The translations under genes were made by a program, and so were the position numbers. From contig NW_026971667.1 of NCBI RefSeq assembly GCF_963678635.1, positions 1 through 31,435 of the forward strand: a DNA stretch of 31,435 nucleotides. The letters are read 5' to 3'. Every line of letters begins with the position of its first letter. Within the stretch, counting starts at the first letter, position 1. This document shows positions 11,344-21,689 of the stretch, piece by piece. The DNA comes from Symsagittifera roscoffensis (taxonomy: Eukaryota > Xenacoelomorpha > Acoela > Convolutidae). Under the pieces are notes generated by a model. The model had not been told where the DNA came from, did no database searches, and worked only from the letters and a program-made list of their open reading frames with translations.

Positions 11344-12190
11344 GTTCAACACCATGTACACAATATTTACCATCAGATTTAGATTCTACTCCAACTTGAT
11401 TACAATTAAGAGACAATCTATTTTATTCTCAAATACCTTCACAGCGTCTCCCATATTGAATGTACAGAGATTGTCCACAAGGTGAACCAAATCTAGTTAA
11501 TAACGTTGTTGAAACTCAAGCAAGTTTTCAATACAACCATTCCAAGCAAATCATGACAATCCAACACCACGAACAAGACCACAAGATCTTTTAGTAACGC
11601 ATTATGATTGCAAAGAGAATCAGCAAAAAAAAACGTTTCACAAACACGCTATGAGTCAGTTCACTCAATGTGAATCAAAAACAAGCGATATGAACAACAA
11701 ATACCAACGCATTTTTTTATTTGGAAGCCAGGTTTACAACGTTTTAGACTGGGAGTTCACAGGAAAGTTTTCCGAAAACAAAGTACACTAAACACAAGTA
11801 TCAAACGGAAACGAAAATCAATTCGACAGCGCTTAATACAATCAAAGCCTTATTGAATGACTCATACAACTCATCCCGACAATTCCAAACACGAAATACA
11901 ACGTCTAAGTTTAGAAAACAATCAGACAAAATTGGAACTATTGTAAAATTTTACATTCTTTCAGACTCAGCCAGCAACAAAAACTAGATAATTGTCAAAG
12001 TTTAAAACAACTCCATGTTAAATATCCCTTCAAATTGTAAATCCAGTACCAAAAACACAAGGTATTAAAAAATGGCGTTTTTTAATTGGAAAATTGTATT
12101 AGAAAAGCTCAGCTAACACGAAATTTAGAAGCTAACACATATTTGTTTCGAGGAGGCCGTTTGCCGTGTAAAAATGATCAAAGATTCTGA

Positions 12191-12514
12191 GATCCAATCA
12201 CTCGCACACAAGCAACTATTGTTTGGTTCCCTGAAGACACTTGCAAAGCCTTTTTTATAGCTAAAACTCAAGCACGAATTCAGAAATATCTAGTAGAATT
12301 AAAACCATTTGTTAATGTAAACCCACGCAGACAAAAAAAATTCAGGTCATACTTCTCGAAACATTCCTGGCACTACAATCAAACTAACACGTTTACAAGT
12401 CGACCCAGATGTATCAGTCGTTCATATCTTGAAGTTTTATCTTGTTTTCTGGGTGAAATGCTATTTTTGAATAATTCGAATTGGCCATGTCATAATCAAG
12501 TTTTTTGCAGCAAC
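12191..12514 (+). pseudogene. Unidentified 108-codon stop-free frame after pol
   Basis: A frame open between TGA (12188-12190) and TGA (12515-12517) has balanced composition, unlike the surrounding A-rich noise. It includes TIVWFPEDTC (from 12215) and cysteines near its end. It has no ATG near its start. Coherent sequence in the same frame extends upstream of the stop to about 12149. Position after integrase makes a retroelement third ORF (env-like) possible, but I do not recognise the family and cannot support that by motif. Confidence 0.35.
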
Positions 12515-12517
12515 TGA

Positions 12518-13711
12518 AGTGACATGTCAAAAAATCAGAAGAAACGAAATCATAATTGCTGGAAAGTGGACCAAAAATTTGAGCTGGAATCAAATTGCTA
12601 TTCCTGTTTTCAACAATTAACAAACTATTCGAGTAGAGCTGACAGAGAGCACCGAGAGTGCTATTAATGAAGCCCGAAACGCCTTGATTGGGAAGGTCGA
12701 CCAGTCAAACGACATAATGTTCCAAACAGATCAAACTGCTTGAGCGAAAACTAATTACTTTTTTAAAAACTTCTTCAGTTATCCTAGTTATATTACTAAT
12801 CAATATTCAGCTTAATGTAATAAAGGCACTAAAATGAAGGGCTATCTTTGGAATTTAGCTGCCGTCAGCCCAATGTTTTTTTTTGCCGGAGACTACTGCA
12901 TCTTTGATCACCGACAAATATATACTCATGATTATCGCACATAATTTTATCCAACCTGTGGAAACACTATTATTAGTTTTCACTTTTGGCATGAAAATTA
13001 AACGCCCACCCTCTTTCCATTATCTCAATGGTATTCTACCCTCTCCGAATCACAACCCAGTCCAGCCACTAGTTTTTCCACACCACCCATGATTGTCCGA
13101 CTTCGCGTCATTACCTTTTCTTCCAACTCTAGTTCGTCCTACACTGATGCTAATAACCCTTGAAAAAACCATGAATAGAACTCCCGCACAACCAGCATGT
13201 AGAGAAAAGTTCAAACTAGAACAAATTGGATAAATTATTCTTTCGAAAAACAAAACCGATTTTTATTTCAGACCACACGCATCTCTAGTACGCCCCAGGT
13301 TGACACGAATCATGGATAAGCTAATGTAATTAAGTGGAAACCACAAATTATGTTTGACAAAATCACCAGGTTTAAAGAAACAAAAGGCTGTAATCAAAAG
13401 AACCTTCTACTCGATAAAACAGTCTCAGGTATACTCTCACAACTGGCCTAACCACCAGTTGGGACGTACTGAACAAGCTATATAGCCTGCCTCACCAACC
13501 AAGTTAAATCACGCTTAGACACCGCACTCTGGTTTTGCTGAGATTGGCTCCAGTAGGAGCAAATCTTCAAATAACCCAGCTTAAAAAAACCTTCTGCGAA
13601 AACAACTAGCTACCTCATAACTAAAACTGAATAAACTACACTGCAGAAAAAAATTTGTTATTTCACGAGCAGCAAAGAGAGTTGATCACTCGACGAAATT
13701 TAGACTTTAGA
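12518..13711. other. No recognised gene
   Basis: Mixed composition. There is a small hairpin at 13441-13460 (aactgg and ccagtt arms). Overlapping short frames on both strands at 12883-13253 show no known motif. The minus frame there was considered as a further ADAM exon and rejected for lack of the expected cysteines. Confidence 0.4.
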
Positions 13712-14136
13712 ATGGCAATTCTTCTCGTTTTGTTTGCCGCAGTCTCAAGTTTCTCTGAATATAAAGCATGGCGTTGATAAAGAAGAAAAGGAATTAATTG
13801 CCGCAGAACAATGGTCATCTCGATTCTTAGTTTCAGCCAGAGAATAAATAATACAGCTTAGGAAGCAGTTGCCTCTTTCTCTCCTCATACCTCGCAAAAA
13901 CACAGGTTATACTAAATCTATTGAGACTAGGAGATATAAGAGTAGGAGTAAGATTGTTATTAGACTAAGAAGTTGCACGAATCTATCCCGCCGAAAATAA
14001 GATAGCGTGACGAACAGACGGTGTACCCTATCCAAAAATACTCTATGAGAAGGCCACACCGGACCTTAAACCAATATTTTTCCGATATCTGAATAATATC
14101 AGAATATTGATCCTCGCATATGTTTTATTTCGATGA
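13712..14136 (+). pseudogene. Decayed secreted or membrane protein-like frames with signal peptide-like start
   Basis: An ATG at 13712 opens a 21-codon frame, MAILLVLFAAVSSFSEYK, which has the look of a signal peptide with a hydrophobic core and small residues before a cleavage site. It ends at TGA 13775-13777. In other frames coherent coding-like sequence continues: one from about 13768 to 13848, and one at 13852-14133 broken by only two stops (13966-13968, 14008-14010). The latter contains VPYPKILYEKATPDLKP. The family is unknown. It may be a dead third ORF of a retroelement or a broken host gene. An acceptor-like tract ends at about 14184. Confidence 0.35.
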
Positions 14137-14499
14137 ACTTCATCTTTCAACTAAGTAGTCAACTTTAGTAGTTTTTGTGTTGCAGCCATTGGATAAAATA
14201 GTGCTTAAAGGGAAGCCGGAAAGTTGTTTCGTCAAATCAAAATTCAGTATTCAAACTCGCATGAAAAAACGTGATATTCTTAAAATTTGACCAGTTTCAA
14301 AGACGTTTATCTGTCGAAATTTTCTGCGCAAACCGTTTTTCTGAAAAATCTGGCTGTCACAAATTCCGTTTGAAAAAATCCGGCGTTACGCGTGTAGCAT
14401 TAATGAAATGCCAAAATATGAGCCAAATTAATTTAGATTGCACTTCAAATTGGGCTTTTAGGGCTTGTATCAGAGTTTTACTGGAATTTTCAACAAAAA
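14137..14499. other. No recognised gene
   Basis: Open frames on both strands overlap here (14271-14576 plus, 14357-14605 minus). Neither has a recognisable motif, and both run into the tandem repeat, so neither is called. Confidence 0.4.
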
Positions 14500-14680
14500 A
14501 AAATCCGATATGGCCGCCGATATTAACACATATATGCGTTGTACTTTTTGATATCAAGGAAACAACTATGGATTGAAAAACTATGGAAATTTCAGCAAAA
14601 AACATCCGATATAGCCGCCGATATTAAAGCTTTTATGCGTTGTACTTTTTGATATTAAGGAAAAAACTATGGATTCAAAT
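14500..14680 (+). repeat. Two near-tandem copies of a unit of about 100 bp next to the ADAM donor
   Basis: Both copies contain tccgatat, gccgccgatatta, atgcgttgtactttttgat and aactatggatt. Copy 1 is at about 14505-14576 and copy 2 at about 14607-14675. The array ends about 30 nt from the 5' splice site of the exon at 14711-14851 (intron side). Confidence 0.9.
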
Positions 14681-14710
14681 TTTTTGAGCGGATTTTATCC
14701 AAAGAATTAC

Positions 14711-14851
14711 CTCTGGTCTTCTTGGCTACACGCAGTTAGGTCCTCATGAAAAGTAGAACCACAGTTTCCAAAACTATCGCCTCTTGTGTTCCAACTCCAA
14801 CATTCGTCTCGTTCGGCTGAGTCAGTTCGTAAGCCCGTGGGATCGTAAATT
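14711..14851 (-). CDS. ADAM-like metalloprotease, cysteine-rich-domain exon with RGDS
   Basis: This 141-bp exon continues the cysteine-rich domain: IYDPTGLRTDSAERDECW, then SWNTRGDSFGNCGSTF and HEDLTACSQEDQ. The pattern C-(x)-N-T-x-G-x-x-x-GNCG is diagnostic of ADAM cysteine-rich domains. The acceptor is tgtatcag before 14851 and the donor is AGAG|gtaatt after 14711; both junctions are phase 2 (CA plus A gives Gln at the 5' join). The tetrapeptide RGDS lies at 14773-14784. The next expected exon, carrying a cysteine pair like CGxLxC, was not found to the left, so the rest of the gene is beyond the window or hidden in the repeat-rich tract. A near-tandem repeat of about 100 bp starts just downstream of the donor. 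Confidence 0.9.
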
Positions 14852-16469
14852 CTGATACAACAAAAAGTGAACAGATCGATTGAAGAACCCATATTGGTAG
14901 AACAGTTTTGTATTCACAAACCAAATTTTGAATTCTCTTGCCATTTTACAGTGCCGTAAATTCAACAAAACTATTCTTATGTGCAAAAGGCAAATTTGGG
15001 TCATAATTGAATACAAAAAGTCAGTGAAAAAGGCTAAGAAGGCAAAAACATGAAATTAACCTAATTTCAATGGAAAATAACGATCTTGCTTTATAAAAAC
15101 TACAAACTGAAAAAAGATACATATAGCTCGTTTTATTTCATATATCAAGGAATGGTTTTCAAGCTTTTCCGGGAAATTGCAGCTTAAATTATAGCTAAAA
15201 TTAATCAAAAACGTAGGCAATTTTTCCTATCCACGCGAGTTTTTATTTGGTTAACGCAGATCAAAGTGAACTAAAGGTGTAAAAATTTTCAATGAATTAA
15301 AAAACTGATGCACATATCTGCTGTAGTGATAAAACATGTACAAACGTTTAGCTGTAACGTTTGTTGTATTCTTAGTACTGTTATTGTACAGATTAAATTA
15401 TATATTTCAGTTTTTTTATTAAAAACTCAGTTTAAATTCTTTAAATTGCTATTTTTTAAAATGAATGTTGGTCAATGATCTTGGTACAGAGTTAAGTTTG
15501 GTCTCATAACTCAACTACAATGCACGGTCAAAAATATTTGTCCCTTGTTTAACATAAACGTGTTTACAAAGTTACGATCATAAATTATTTCAGTTTCAGT
15601 GCCTTCCGAGTTTTTTCTAACGTTGAGTTTTGAATAGCATTCATTGAAAGTGAAAACAAATCAACAGTGTTACCTATAAAGGTCCGCATGCCCGTGTTTC
15701 ATAAGCCGATAATGAAAATGATGTTCAAAAGAAATTAACTTCTGATGCTTAGCGCCTTTGTATCACAATTATTTGAACTAAAACAATATAGCTCCTAAAA
15801 TCAATCAGTTCACACAAGTCACCTAAAATTTTTATTATAAATATATTTTAATTTTTTTAATAAAAGGGAGGGAGAGTTTATATTAAATCAGTCCCTTGTT
15901 TTCTGTTCATTCAGTAAAAATTCAGCTTACTTCTGTAAAAACTTCAGTCAATCTAGTTTTGATTTTTTGATAATGGATATTTTTTCATTTTAAATTTTTT
16001 GTTGACTTATGGATATACTTTTTAATTTAAACACAGCCAACTGACACCTGCAAAATATTGAACGCAGGGAAACAAAAAACACTGACTTGTTTTTTGAGAA
16101 ACCTCAAGTTTCAAGTTTAAAAAAATATATATGCCTCCTAAACTTTTTGAATTTCACGAACAATTTATGGTTGGTGCTTTTTTGACAAAATAACTTTATT
16201 TGAGAAAACAGGACCAATCAGTATAATCTTTATTTTAACAGGGAAATCTGGATTAAATTAGAAGTCCATCACGTTTTTTGTTACCTTTGCACTTTTGCTG
16301 ATTGATAGTGGAGTTTGCCTTGCTTTAATAAAGGAAATGAAGTGAACTTAAAAATAAATCAAAACTCAAACCGTGAAAAACCAAAACTGAGCGTTAACAA
16401 AAAAAATACTCCTAAAATGCTCTTAATGAGTTCAAATAAATGCTCTGATGAAACAATTCAGTTTTCAAA

Positions 16470-16486
16470 AATATATATATATATTA
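16470..16486. repeat. (AT)n microsatellite
   Basis: A short run of AT dinucleotides in intronic sequence; no function is inferred. Confidence 0.8.
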
Positions 16487-16621
16487 TTTTATGCTTCAGA
16501 AAAAAGTAATATTGATCATGAGACGTGAAATGGGAGTAAGAGGGGAGTAGGAAGATTTCTATGAAATGCAGCGACAAGGAAGAAGTTGCATGACCCCTTT
16601 TTGCTCTTTTTCTCCGTAACT

Positions 16622-16876
16622 TCGATAGATCACGTTGAACGCTTTTCTGACCATGAACTTGTACACGATGACACACTTTCGCTTTACGAAAAGTCAATCA
16701 ATTTGAGTAAACCTATCAAGAAGGCAATAAAACTTTATGATATACAAAGAGAATTTAGTTTAGACTCATTACGAAACTTGCAAAAATTTGTTTCACGCAA
16801 TTTGGTTAACACTTTGTGGCTCAAAAATCACTTATATGATTTTGTCTTCAGTGCTACTAATTTTAAACGCTACTAA
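16622..16876 (+). CDS. Unidentified open frame inside an ADAM intron
   Basis: About 84 codons on the plus strand read smoothly, for example HDDTLSLYEKSINLSKPIKK and LRNLQKFVSRNLVNTLWLKN, ending at TAA 16874-16876. It has ordinary amino-acid composition, despite AT-rich surroundings, and a possible upstream acceptor (cttcgatag near 16628). No ATG lies close to the start of the coherent part apart from one near 16589. Family unknown; it may be an exon, a gene relic or chance. Confidence 0.25.
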   Translation, partial: SIDHVERFSDHELVHDDTLSLYEKSINLSKPIKKAIKLYDIQREFSLDSLRNLQKFVSRNLVNTLWLKNHLYDFVFSATNFKRY

Positions 16877-17681
16877 GTTGAGCCAATCTAAGTACATTCA
16901 ATGACTACTTACAAATTACTAGACAACCGTGTTAGCAGTCAGGTCGGTAAGAAGCCAACATTTCCAATTTTTTCATCCAAAGGGGTTGGCGAAAAACAAT
17001 AGTTTCAAGAAAGGTCTGGAAACTAATTTTTTTGATTTCGCGGATATCGAATCCAAAATTTTTGTATGCTTAATGACATGTCTACTTATACTTTTGTCTA
17101 TTTATTAGCCGCACACAACAACCTTTCCCGCACTGGAGTCTTACGGATGATAATAGATTATAATGTATTTTCAATGAAACAAATATTGGACAACATAATC
17201 GATTATAGATGCTCGTTTGTTTTCTGCCGAAATAATGTTGACTAAGCTTGCTGCATTTTTTTGCAATGCTATGACAAATCCAAGAAATTTCAAACTAAAA
17301 ATTAAAAAAAGTAGAGAAAAATTGAAACATAGAATATTAAGTGAAAAGTAACAGCTTATGAAACGTAAAACGTAGCAATAGGAATAAACAGGAAATGAAA
17401 TAAGTTTGGAAAAAAATTCATCAAAAATCATTGAAAAAATCCATTTTAATCTATTGTAATGGATTATATTGATATAAAAGATGCTGAGGTTTTAATTCCT
17501 TTTTGATCAATTGTAATGGGTTGTATTTGACTTTTATTGAGACTGACAAGGAAAATCCAATACAATCGATTAATATCCATGAAACTCCAGTGAGGGTTAG
17601 TATTTTTAATTAACCTTGAACCATCACCGTGATGCTTTATCTGACGTGAAGGGGAAAGTAACCCGTTTTGATTAGGCTTAC

Positions 17682-17919
17682 TGTAGACATTGAGAGTAAA
17701 CAGATCGACAACTTCCCGCGTAGCAGTGTCCCGATGCTCCATCTGCAGTGCAATGTGTGCCCGCTCTCTTGTAGTCGTCATTCGGACACTCGGCGCTGGT
17801 TCCATTGCACTGTTCGGCTACGTCGCAGTCGTTGCTCTCGGCTCGACAGACGATTCCAGCACTGCGAACTTGACAGGTTGCAGGGTTGCAGCAGAGATCC
17901 ATGGCCGAACATGATGCAC
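17682..17919 (-). CDS. ADAM-like metalloprotease, disintegrin C-half and start of cysteine-rich domain
   Basis: This 238-bp exon encodes the second half of the disintegrin domain and the beginning of the ADAM cysteine-rich domain. Visible motifs in order are ASCSAMDLCCNPATC, then IVCRAESNDCDVAEQC (the disintegrin loop, with DCD where many ADAMs have ECD), CNGTSAECPNDDY, and GHCYAGSCRSVYSQC. The chosen acceptor (tatccag before 17919) is the only nearby AG that keeps phase 1 with the upstream exon. A second AG lies 10 nt upstream (cgccag) and would shift the frame. The donor is TACA|gtaagc after 17682, leaving phase 2. Without splicing, the frame hits TAA two codons later, which supports this donor. 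All expected cysteines are present, so the domain looks functional. Confidence 0.93.
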
Positions 17920-19812
17920 CTGGATAGCTCTGGCGGATTACAAAAAATTGGGGCATGCAATTTCCTTGAAAATGAGCAGTGATCATTATACAAGTAGTTT
18001 AAGGACAAAAATCATTGTACAAGGTAGCATGATTTATGATAGTTTTGCCAAAAGACATGGCCAAAGTGGTTTTTCAATCGCTAAGTTATTTACGCAAAAG
18101 CTTAAAGGCAAAAAGTATTTGTTACTCGCTGATCGTTAAATTTGGCATAGCGCTGTGAATAATTTTAGCATCGAATTACCTGGGTGAGGCCTAGTAACAA
18201 AAATTTGCCGCTTAATCACCGCCTTTACATATTCTAGTTGGAACCATGTTTGAATGCCAAAAATCATGAAGTGGTTTGTTAGTTTTTTCATGTTGATCAA
18301 TCAAAAATATTCGCACAAAAATTTGAATCCTAGTATTCTGTTGGCCTGAAGTTGGTAATCGTTAACGCTACCTGTATAACATTATTTTTTATCACGAGGT
18401 CTGTCTCAAGTAAAAAATCTTGATTAAATAACATTAAGACCATGTCTTGACTTTTATCGGCTTTGCCTCGATATTGTCATGTTTTTACTTGGAAGCTAGC
18501 TTTGACTGAAACGTATCCTCTACAAAAAAAACGAGCCTTTTACCTGAAAAGATCAATTTGTCATATGAAATGAACTTAAGGATGACAATGAGCTAACGTT
18601 GATATAAGACTGCGATGAAGAAGTTTAAACAAAATTTTCATGTTTTGGAGCATCCGCCCTCTCAAAAAATTTTCATCTGCCCCTGCGAGCAATCTTTCAA
18701 CTTTCCAAAAAAGATTCAAGGCAAGATAGAAATCTAGACAACAAAAATTAGTTTGCAGCTGGGTAACCACTATAGCCAGAAAAGTAAACCAACTCTTTTG
18801 GAATTTAATTTGGAAGTTCTGATCAAATTGTAAACTGTTTGGGGGTGTGAATCAGATCTGTCAGGCGCAGACATAGATGATACAGATGAAATAATGCAAT
18901 AATTGAGCTCAAAAAATTATTATAAATTTTGCGAAAAACTGTGTCTTTTAATTAAAGTTTCAGTGTTCGAGGATGACTCAGGAAACCATTTTAATTTTTA
19001 AAAAATCAAAGTTTATCCTACCTTCTCAAGAAATATCTAGAAAACCTTTGTGTACCACAATAATTCTGCACCTCACATCATCTGTTCGATGTTTCTAACC
19101 TTTTGTGTTTTTTTTTCAATTTGCATTTTCGCCAAAACTAGTTTACAAAAAAATTGAAGTCTAGACAAAAAGTAACGCATTTGCAATTTGGTAACTAGTG
19201 TTGTCAAAACTTTTGAAAGTGTTAAATGAGCCTCTATTTTGCAAAAGTTTCAAGGACTTGCGAAAAAACCGGGCTTTGCATCATCGCTGTAAGCCGCAGA
19301 GATAAATTTCGTACCAATCAATCAGCGGCATGCAAACATCATTCCGTTTTAAAAAAGAAAATATTGTTTTCAAAAAGGCTAAAAATCAAATGCTCCCTTT
19401 AATGTATTTTCAGCATTCAAAATCCAGTTTAGACCTACAATCCGATTTAGGAATTTGACAAGTTTTTATCAGCATTTGTATCTTGACGCTAACTTGGTTG
19501 AAGTAAAAATTTTCTGAGCAAAACTTTTGTTTGACATTTGTAAAATTTCGACAGTATTACCTCTTGCTTCATATGATCTCTCTCGAAAAAAACTGTATAA
19601 AATCTGAATATTTCGCATCTACTTTTGGCGTTGTTTCACTTTCTTTACAGACAAAAAAAGTCCAAAAAACTGATTCTTGAGGCTGTATAGTTTTTTTTAT
19701 CTGCAATCGAATTGTGCAAAATCTGTGTGCCTAATTTTATGTTATAATAATATATACAAATTTGCATTTTTTTCACAACAAAATTTGTCATCAATTCGTT
19801 TCACAGAAAATA

Positions 19813-19920
19813 CAAATTATTGATACTTTTTCTCAAATTTTTCTCAAAATTAATTATTGATACTTTTTCTCAAAGTTAATTTTTCTCAAAGATAATTATT
19901 GATACTTTTCTCAAATTTTG
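19813..19920 (+). repeat. Short tandem array, ttattgatac unit
   Basis: The phrase attattgatactttttctc recurs three times with spacing of about 35-45 nt, with extra ttttctcaaa pieces between. It lies in an intron of the ADAM gene. Confidence 0.85.
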
Positions 19921-20524
19921 CTTCAAAAGTTCTTCATGAAATATGTTTGAACAAAAATCTTGTTTTTGCATGAATAATAGTTTTCAAAATCTGCTTAAAG
20001 GTTTGAATGTAAGAAAAAAATACCAAAAGGTTAATCACAGCTTACTATTTTTGAAGTTTTCATCTCAAATTTGAATTTAACTCTGAATTTGATATGTATT
20101 AATTTGATATCTATCAAAAAAAATTTTGTCTTGTTCAGATACTTTGTCATTTTGTTTCTCTTATAACAACAATTTTGTTGAAAAATGAAAGATATGTATA
20201 TTTTGTTTTCGGTCTCAGAAAACTTTCTATTGAAAAATTGCTTCTTGAGCCTCAAAAGTTGACAATTTTTTAGATAAACTTTAGTTGATAGACTTTTTTT
20301 TCTTACCGACACTTTTTACTTAGATCTTCAGATTACTTAAAGATTTGGATAGGTTATAAGAAGACTAGTTACATCTAAAATCAGTTTTTGAATGAACAGT
20401 ACATTTTTTTTATGGAAGCAATGTGGATCAAAGAATTCTGTAGAAAAAAAGTGTATAAAAAGCATGATTAGCTATTTTTTCATAAAAAAGTGTAAGACTA
20501 GCATTTTAAAAAAAAATTTGATTG

Positions 20525-20665
20525 TATGAGAAGCATTTTTTCCATACTTTGCAAATTTGTTGTTGTCCGTTTTAATTGACATTTTTGACCTGAATATTTA
20601 AAAAAAAACAAGTTTGCACGACTTTGCAATAGTTGTTGTTCGTATGGAAAAATGATGCTCTTATA
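20525..20665. repeat. Inverted repeat with arms of about 23 bp
   Basis: Arm 1 (20525-20547, ends tttttccatac) is mirrored by arm 2 (20642-20665, begins gtatggaaaaa). The intervening sequence of about 95 nt itself carries a direct repeat of actttgcaa followed by ttgttgtt. It could be a worn MITE or a structured intron segment. Confidence 0.65.
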
Positions 20666-20997
20666 AATTGCATAAATGCAAAATGTATAATAAGCATTTT
20701 TCATAGACCCTCTTAAAGGAATTTTATATTAAGCATTATTTTCGTATAGAGGTCCAACTTGATTTTCTCAGTGCATTTTGTTTATTCATTCATAATTGTG
20801 AATGATCTGAAGTTTCTAATTACTTTTTCTCAAGAAATTTTCAAAATATTTTCTGATTCAAAATAAATTGAGGTCACATAACTTTTTGGAAAGTTTTCAA
20901 ACTGTCAGTCTTTCCATGTTATCTTATTCTGATTTCAACCTGAAATAGGTTGATTCTACAATTTGTTTAGCTTGAACATCGACCTTCACTTCACTAC

Positions 20998-21159
20998 CTG
21001 GTACAAGGGTACAGTTGTGAGGGTGACAGCAGGGGTCATCGCACGTGTCCACTCCCCCACAATCACACTCCTCCCCTTCCTCTGTGTTGACAATGTAGTC
21101 CCCACAGAAGGGGGCGTCTATCTGTTGCACAGGCTCATTGTGCAAACACATCGAGTTCC
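20998..21159 (-). CDS. ADAM-like metalloprotease, disintegrin-domain exon (N-terminal half)
   Basis: This 162-bp exon continues the same protein. It starts with NSMCLHNEP, the ADAM linker pattern G-x-x-x-CLxNxP, and then the disintegrin core: FCGDYIVNTEEGEECDCGG followed by TCDDPCCHPHNCTLVP. The cysteine spacing (CDCG, C-x3-CC-x4-C) is that of ADAM disintegrin domains, which bind integrins or shape substrate access outside the cell. The acceptor is ttgtatag before 21159 and the donor is CCAG|gtagtg after 20998. Both junctions are phase 1: the last G of the upstream exon plus GG gives Gly. The exon is clearly GC-richer than the flanking introns. The open frame runs past the donor into the intron, so an ORF caller would overextend it leftwards. 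Confidence 0.93.
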
Positions 21160-21689
21160 CTATACAAAAAGTTCAAATCAAAGGCAAGGAAAACTATTCA
21201 ACAACACAATTAACAAATCAAAAAATTTTGTTTCAGTAAATAAAAAAGTGCTTAACTTTTGCATATTTTCAGGTGTCCTACATATTAAATCCATGCCATC
21301 AATCAATAAATCCATAAAATCAACAGAAAACTATTTTGCAGTTTCAATTACTCACTCCTATTTATCACCGCCTTTTTAACCTTTAATGTTATCAAATTAG
21401 GATCGCTTCTACCACCAAGACAACATGATTCTAAACTTTCATAAAATTTTGATCATACATTGATACAGGACCTAATTATTGCAGTGAAATCATAATTGAT
21501 CGGAACAAAGAAGAAAAACTTGGATGCTCAATTTTGCAAAATTAACACCCTAAATATTGCCCCAAATATGTCACTTTTGACAATAATTAAGCAAAACTAC
21601 TACCGAGTAGTAGAAGAGCTCAATCGCGGTTATCAAAGGGAGGGAGATTACCTTTAGGTGCTGTAAGAAGCTGGATCAAAAATAATAAC

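Larger units (their letters stand above)
14852..17681 (-). other. Intron within the cysteine-rich domain
   Basis: This is a 2830-bp GT-AG intron in phase 2. It contains a short AT dinucleotide tract (about 16470-16486), an unidentified plus-strand open frame (16622-16876), and scattered relatives of the cgattataat palindrome family around 17190-17575. Nothing else was recognised. Confidence 0.8.
17920..20997 (-). other. Intron within the disintegrin domain
   Basis: This is a 3078-bp GT-AG intron in phase 1, AT-rich and full of poly-T and poly-A runs. It contains a short tandem array at 19813-19920 and an inverted repeat at 20525-20665. No supported gene was seen; short frames such as those near 18000 and 20100 show no recognisable protein. 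Confidence 0.85.

Noticed and set aside
13050-13253. Minus-strand frame with acceptor- and donor-like sites, considered as the next ADAM exon
   Set aside because: It lacks the expected cysteine pair of the cysteine-rich domain and contains no ADAM-like sequence.
640-14050. Search for a pair of LTRs around the retrotransposon
   Set aside because: Comparing 0.6-2.0 kb with 12.7-14.1 kb by eye showed no matching repeat; decayed LTRs could still be found by alignment.
14271-14605. Open frames of 101 and 82 codons on opposite strands
   Set aside because: They overlap each other and run into a tandem repeat; neither shows a motif.
17668-18008. Several overlapping open frames on both strands at the disintegrin exon
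   Set aside because: They are shadows of, or unspliced extensions from, the GC-rich ADAM exon; only the frame with the cysteine pattern and splice sites is real.
20963-21379. 138-codon plus-strand open frame opposite the disintegrin exon
   Set aside because: It is the complement of the exon running on into intron; no protein motif, and the opposite strand is clearly coding.
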